Positions 60,800 through 64,000 of a DNA stretch of 64,000 bases are shown in pieces; positions within the stretch are counted from its first letter, which is position 1, and each line of letters begins with the position of its first letter. The stretch is from Pipra filicauda (taxonomy: Eukaryota; Chordata; Aves; Passeriformes; Pipridae): contig NW_024104332.1 of the NCBI RefSeq assembly GCF_003945595.2, positions 2,542,001 to 2,606,000 of the forward strand, read 5' to 3'. The notes beneath the pieces are model-generated. The model did not search any database and was not told the origin of the DNA. It saw only the letters and a list, made by a program, of their open reading frames with translations. The position numbers and the translations under genes are program-made.

Positions 60800-63138
60800 T
60801 CAGTGCTGGTGCCCTGATACCAACATTACCACCTACACAAACACACAACCATTCCAACAGCTGAAAATGTGTTTCTAACTTTTGACTGCTTCTAATCATG
60901 AATTAAAGCTTTGCAACATATTATTAATTCCGTTTATTGATAACAGTGATGCTGCAAGTGTATAGTGGACCGAGACAAGTGAAGGCAAAAAAATAAAGAA
61001 ACCTAACTGAATTCAGCTTTTTTTGCCCACAGAAACAGTTTTGTACTAGAGGTCATTCTAAATGAATGTAATCTGGCTACACCTATTTTTTTTTCCAAAA
61101 GCATTCCACAAGAAAGTTCTCAACTACATATATTGAAAGGTACATTTACGGGTATTTTTAATACTGCATTCAAAATACTGACAGTGTTTTAAGCAACACT
61201 AGTAGCATGCCATTTAAATTATCTCAACTAAAGGACTGCAAGTATTATCTATAAATCACTGCTGCTAATTCTGGCAAACTGTGGAATATAAAATTACAGA
61301 TATGAATTTGTCATATTACAAAATGCCTTTTATTTATTAGACATAAATTTATTATATGCTCTAACAGATAGCACTGGGTAATACAAAATGCTTACATTCA
61401 ATATTTTGCTAAGTCTTATTCAGAAGCACAACCAGCTCTCTATACCCTGAAAAGCTTAACTTTGCAGAACAACATGGAATGAAAGCTCTTATTTACCACA
61501 CTCTATCCCTAGGTCTTTGGAATGGATCAAGTTATTAACTGTTCCCCCTCCCACACGGAGAGGTTTGTTTGCTTTTCCTTTTTTTTTTTTTTTAATTACT
61601 CTCCCGTATTTTCCAACTTTCCCTTTACTACTTCAGGAAATTCCCATATTTTATCTCCCTAAGACAAAAGAAATATACAGTTTCCTTCCTCCTGATTTAT
61701 GTGTTTCTTCATCATTTTACGGGGGGAGATTTTTTTTATGGGACATCAAATTAATCCTTACAAAATTAGACAGATGATGGGGACAAAAAACTACCTTGCC
61801 ACCTTCCTTCCAGACACACTTAGCCACAACCTTAAATGCCAGGTCTGATCTGGACTCCTGGCAACACAGACACTGACTCCCAGGTGCATTCTGAGCATTC
61901 TTGCAGCCTGTGAAGAGCATCCTTTGGCCCAAACTCTGCTCTGACTGAATCAGTGCAAATCAGTAATGACTCTGATACAAATCTGGAGGAGCTGACTCTC
62001 ATTTCAGAAAACTCCCTCCTATTCCTGTGGCTGTTTCCCCATGCCACATATTGTCTAATATGGATGCGGGGGAGCACTGAAGGAGGGCAGGGTAATTCTG
62101 CAGGTAAGGAAGCAGCTCAGGGCCATCACACCTGGCTTCATCTCTGATTCCCTCTCATCCCAAGGCTGACAAGTGTGATGGGATATGAATGACCGATCAC
62201 CCAGACCACTCCTTGAGCAAGGTCCATTCTCCTCCTTCGCAAATCATTCAACTTCCACCCCTGCATCTCTCCTTTTTGAGATCCTGGATTTCTTTCCTCT
62301 GCCTTCTTGAACATTTGCTAATTGCTAGAGAAATAAAAGCTAGTATTGCCTTCAGCACACTCAAGGGAAGCAATGCCCTGCAACACAAGCTCCAAACAGC
62401 AGCCTAGCACCTTGAAAAGCACATCAGGCACCAGCAGACAGGGGTCTGTCAGTGAGAGGCACCCTGCACGTGGACGTACAGCTGCTGGTAATCAAGCCAC
62501 AGTCACAGAAGTTCAAACAAAGGTAGCAGCTCTGCTGTCTGAGCGATACCACATGGCCAGAAGAGGAAGAGATGCCCAAGCATACCTTACCAGATCACAT
62601 GGAAGCAGCTGCAAGAATGGGGCAGGGCCTTTAAAAGGCTGTGGGGTCTCTTGGTCCAACAATCAGCCAGGGAACAGTGAAAACATGTTAACATTAGCAA
62701 GTATTAGCTGTTGGCACTGGGAGCCATCACATTGCAGCGTTGAGCCTCAGGTCTGGCCAAAGTCCCCGTGAGAGAATCAGATCTTTCTGCTCAGACCTGG
62801 CGGCCACAGAAACGCTGCCGTGGAAAACAGTAACTCGGCACAAAAGAGCCGGTTAGCTAAAACAAGCCAACCAGACTTCCAGCCAACCAAAACTCAAATC
62901 CAGACCTGAACCCTCCCTAAAGTCAAAGGATTTTGAACACGTGCTTTCAGTCTATTCCACAGCAGACACAGACAAGAGGTTTCGCTCGCCGTTGCCCTCA
63001 GTCTCTGAGCCTTCCCAGAGATATGGGTGTCCTTACACTTTACTGCACCTTGCAATTGCCTGCACTGGCTTACCAGGTTACACAGATACCTTCTACACAA
63101 AACGAGGAGAACAAGAAGAACTGTAGCTAAAACCTAGC
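60800..63138. other. Non-coding stretch
   Basis: A T-run of about 15 lies at 61579-61593. The 141-codon plus-strand frame at 62346-62771 has no motif and is taken as chance. No element was recognised. Confidence 0.5.
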
Positions 63139-63176
63139 CGGGGTTCCTCCAGGCACAGCCTGGAGGCACAACCCCG
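63139..63176. repeat. GC-rich 16-bp hairpin with 3-nt bulge
   Basis: CGGGGTT (63139-63145) pairs with AACCCCG (63170-63176), and CCTCCAGGC (63146-63154) pairs with GCCTGGAGG (63158-63166) around the 3-nt loop ACA. The three bases CAC (63167-63169) bulge on one side. It is very stable for an otherwise AT-rich neighbourhood. Confidence 0.8.
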
Positions 63177-63179
63177 TGG

Positions 63180-64000
63180 CTGTAGGGAAGAAGGCCAATC
63201 AATCTGCGCTCACAGCCAGCAGACAGGTTTCTGGCCCAGCAGCGAAGCACCCAGGCCACTTTTGAATGTCCACAGCACTTTCTACTGTTCATCTCTGGTT
63301 TAAATTTGGACCAAGGCCGGAGTTTTTGAAAGCATATCCCTAACTCTGTTCAGAACCTTTATAATATTCCTACTCTATGTTCTCTTTTTGAGGTAGTATT
63401 TCCTAACTTTGCTCATCCAAGAGCAGAACCTCAGGAAAAGTGGCAAGTTTTGCACATGGAAGCAGCTCTTCTAACAGATAATCTATGTCCCTCAACATAG
63501 AACTGACTGTTCCTAGTTTTAAACAAGAAACCAGCCCCTATCATTCTCTCCAGAAAATAAAGCGGACACACAGGGTTAATTGAATCAACAGGTCCTATAA
63601 TTAAATGTTACCAAGTTAGCTGATATGATTGGACTACTGGGTTTGGTTGGTTTGGGAGTTTTTTTGTGTTGTTTATCCAGAGGCTGCATACACTTTAAAT
63701 ACAGCTAATCTTGCAAATGGCTATTGAAATTTAGTTTAAAACGCCCTCAGGGGACAAAATGACAAGTTTCACAAAGAGAAAAGCAACTTTTCATAGACTC
63801 AACTCAGTGGAAGCTACTGTGATCTAAGTGCATCACACTATTGGAAGTACTAACAGAAACAAGTCTTCCTACTTCTTGCTGGGGGCTTGACCAACACAAC
63901 ACGAGAAATATTCCTCATATCCCCAGACCCACGAGTGCCAAATCTAAATGAAGGAGCAGAATTTGCTAGAGGGACTTAATTCTACCTAAAAATCCATAAC
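63180..64000. other. Non-coding stretch to window end
   Basis: Nothing recognised. Only short chance frames and AT-rich sequence. Confidence 0.55.

Noticed and set aside
1..64000. tRNA, rRNA, snRNA, CRISPR arrays, retroviral or LTR elements
   Set aside because: I looked for tRNA B-box-like GGTTCGAATCC, LTR-type ends and regularly spaced repeats on both strands and saw none. A tRNAscan-SE/Infernal/RepeatMasker run would be decisive.

Overview
The window looks like vertebrate, most probably avian, nuclear DNA that is intergenic or intronic. It is moderately AT-rich and CpG-poor, and all six frames are broken by stops every few dozen codons. It holds many A/T homopolymer tracts and a scatter of decayed retrotransposons. 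The best evidence for a bird (or at least a sauropsid) is a CR1 LINE on the minus strand (about 19665-20635). It ends in the CR1-type octamer repeat and carries a recognisable reverse-transcriptase FADD block. Four older CR1 pieces support this: 8082-8150, 25058-25138, 29765-30600 and 54965-55070. MIR-like ancient SINE relics also occur. I recognise no named host protein, and I see no rRNA, tRNA, CRISPR array, operon or prokaryotic feature.

Layout. 1-4240 is plain AT-rich DNA. 4320-4600 is a small CpG-rich patch with a TATA-like box on its left and a palindromic TTACGTAA site on its right; it is the best promoter-like candidate. 4600-18500 has little besides one CR1 scrap and a group of perfect short inverted repeats, three of them within about 210 bp at 16.2-16.4 kb. 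18.5-20.6 kb has a MIR-like relic and the main CR1. 27.6-30.6 kb is a stack of four decayed elements: two MIR-like SINEs, a 5'-inverted RTE-type LINE bounded by a near-perfect 14-bp target-site duplication, and a CR1 endonuclease/RT relic. 39.1-39.4 kb is a GC-rich patch with an open frame. 43113-43560 is an almost identical 224-bp tandem duplication. The rest is mostly featureless to the eye.

Host genes. The best, still weak, candidate is a minus-strand transcription unit between about 49.4 and 56.2 kb. Three putative exons there (55928-56171, 51286-51343 and a terminal exon 49420-50007) have good splice signals, join in phase and finish at an AATAAA signal. That signal lies inside a perfect hairpin which carries AATAAA on both strands. 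Two weaker plus-strand exon candidates lie at 7351-7601 and 21246-21291. None of these peptides is recognised, so they are hypotheses to test with RNA-seq or cross-bird alignment.

The most interesting single structure is the RTE-type insertion at 28573-28932. It has the anatomy expected of twin-primed retrotransposition: a sense 3' segment, an inverted 5' segment, microhomology at the internal join, and flanking target-site duplications. RTE-type LINEs are patchy among birds, so the family assignment is worth checking.
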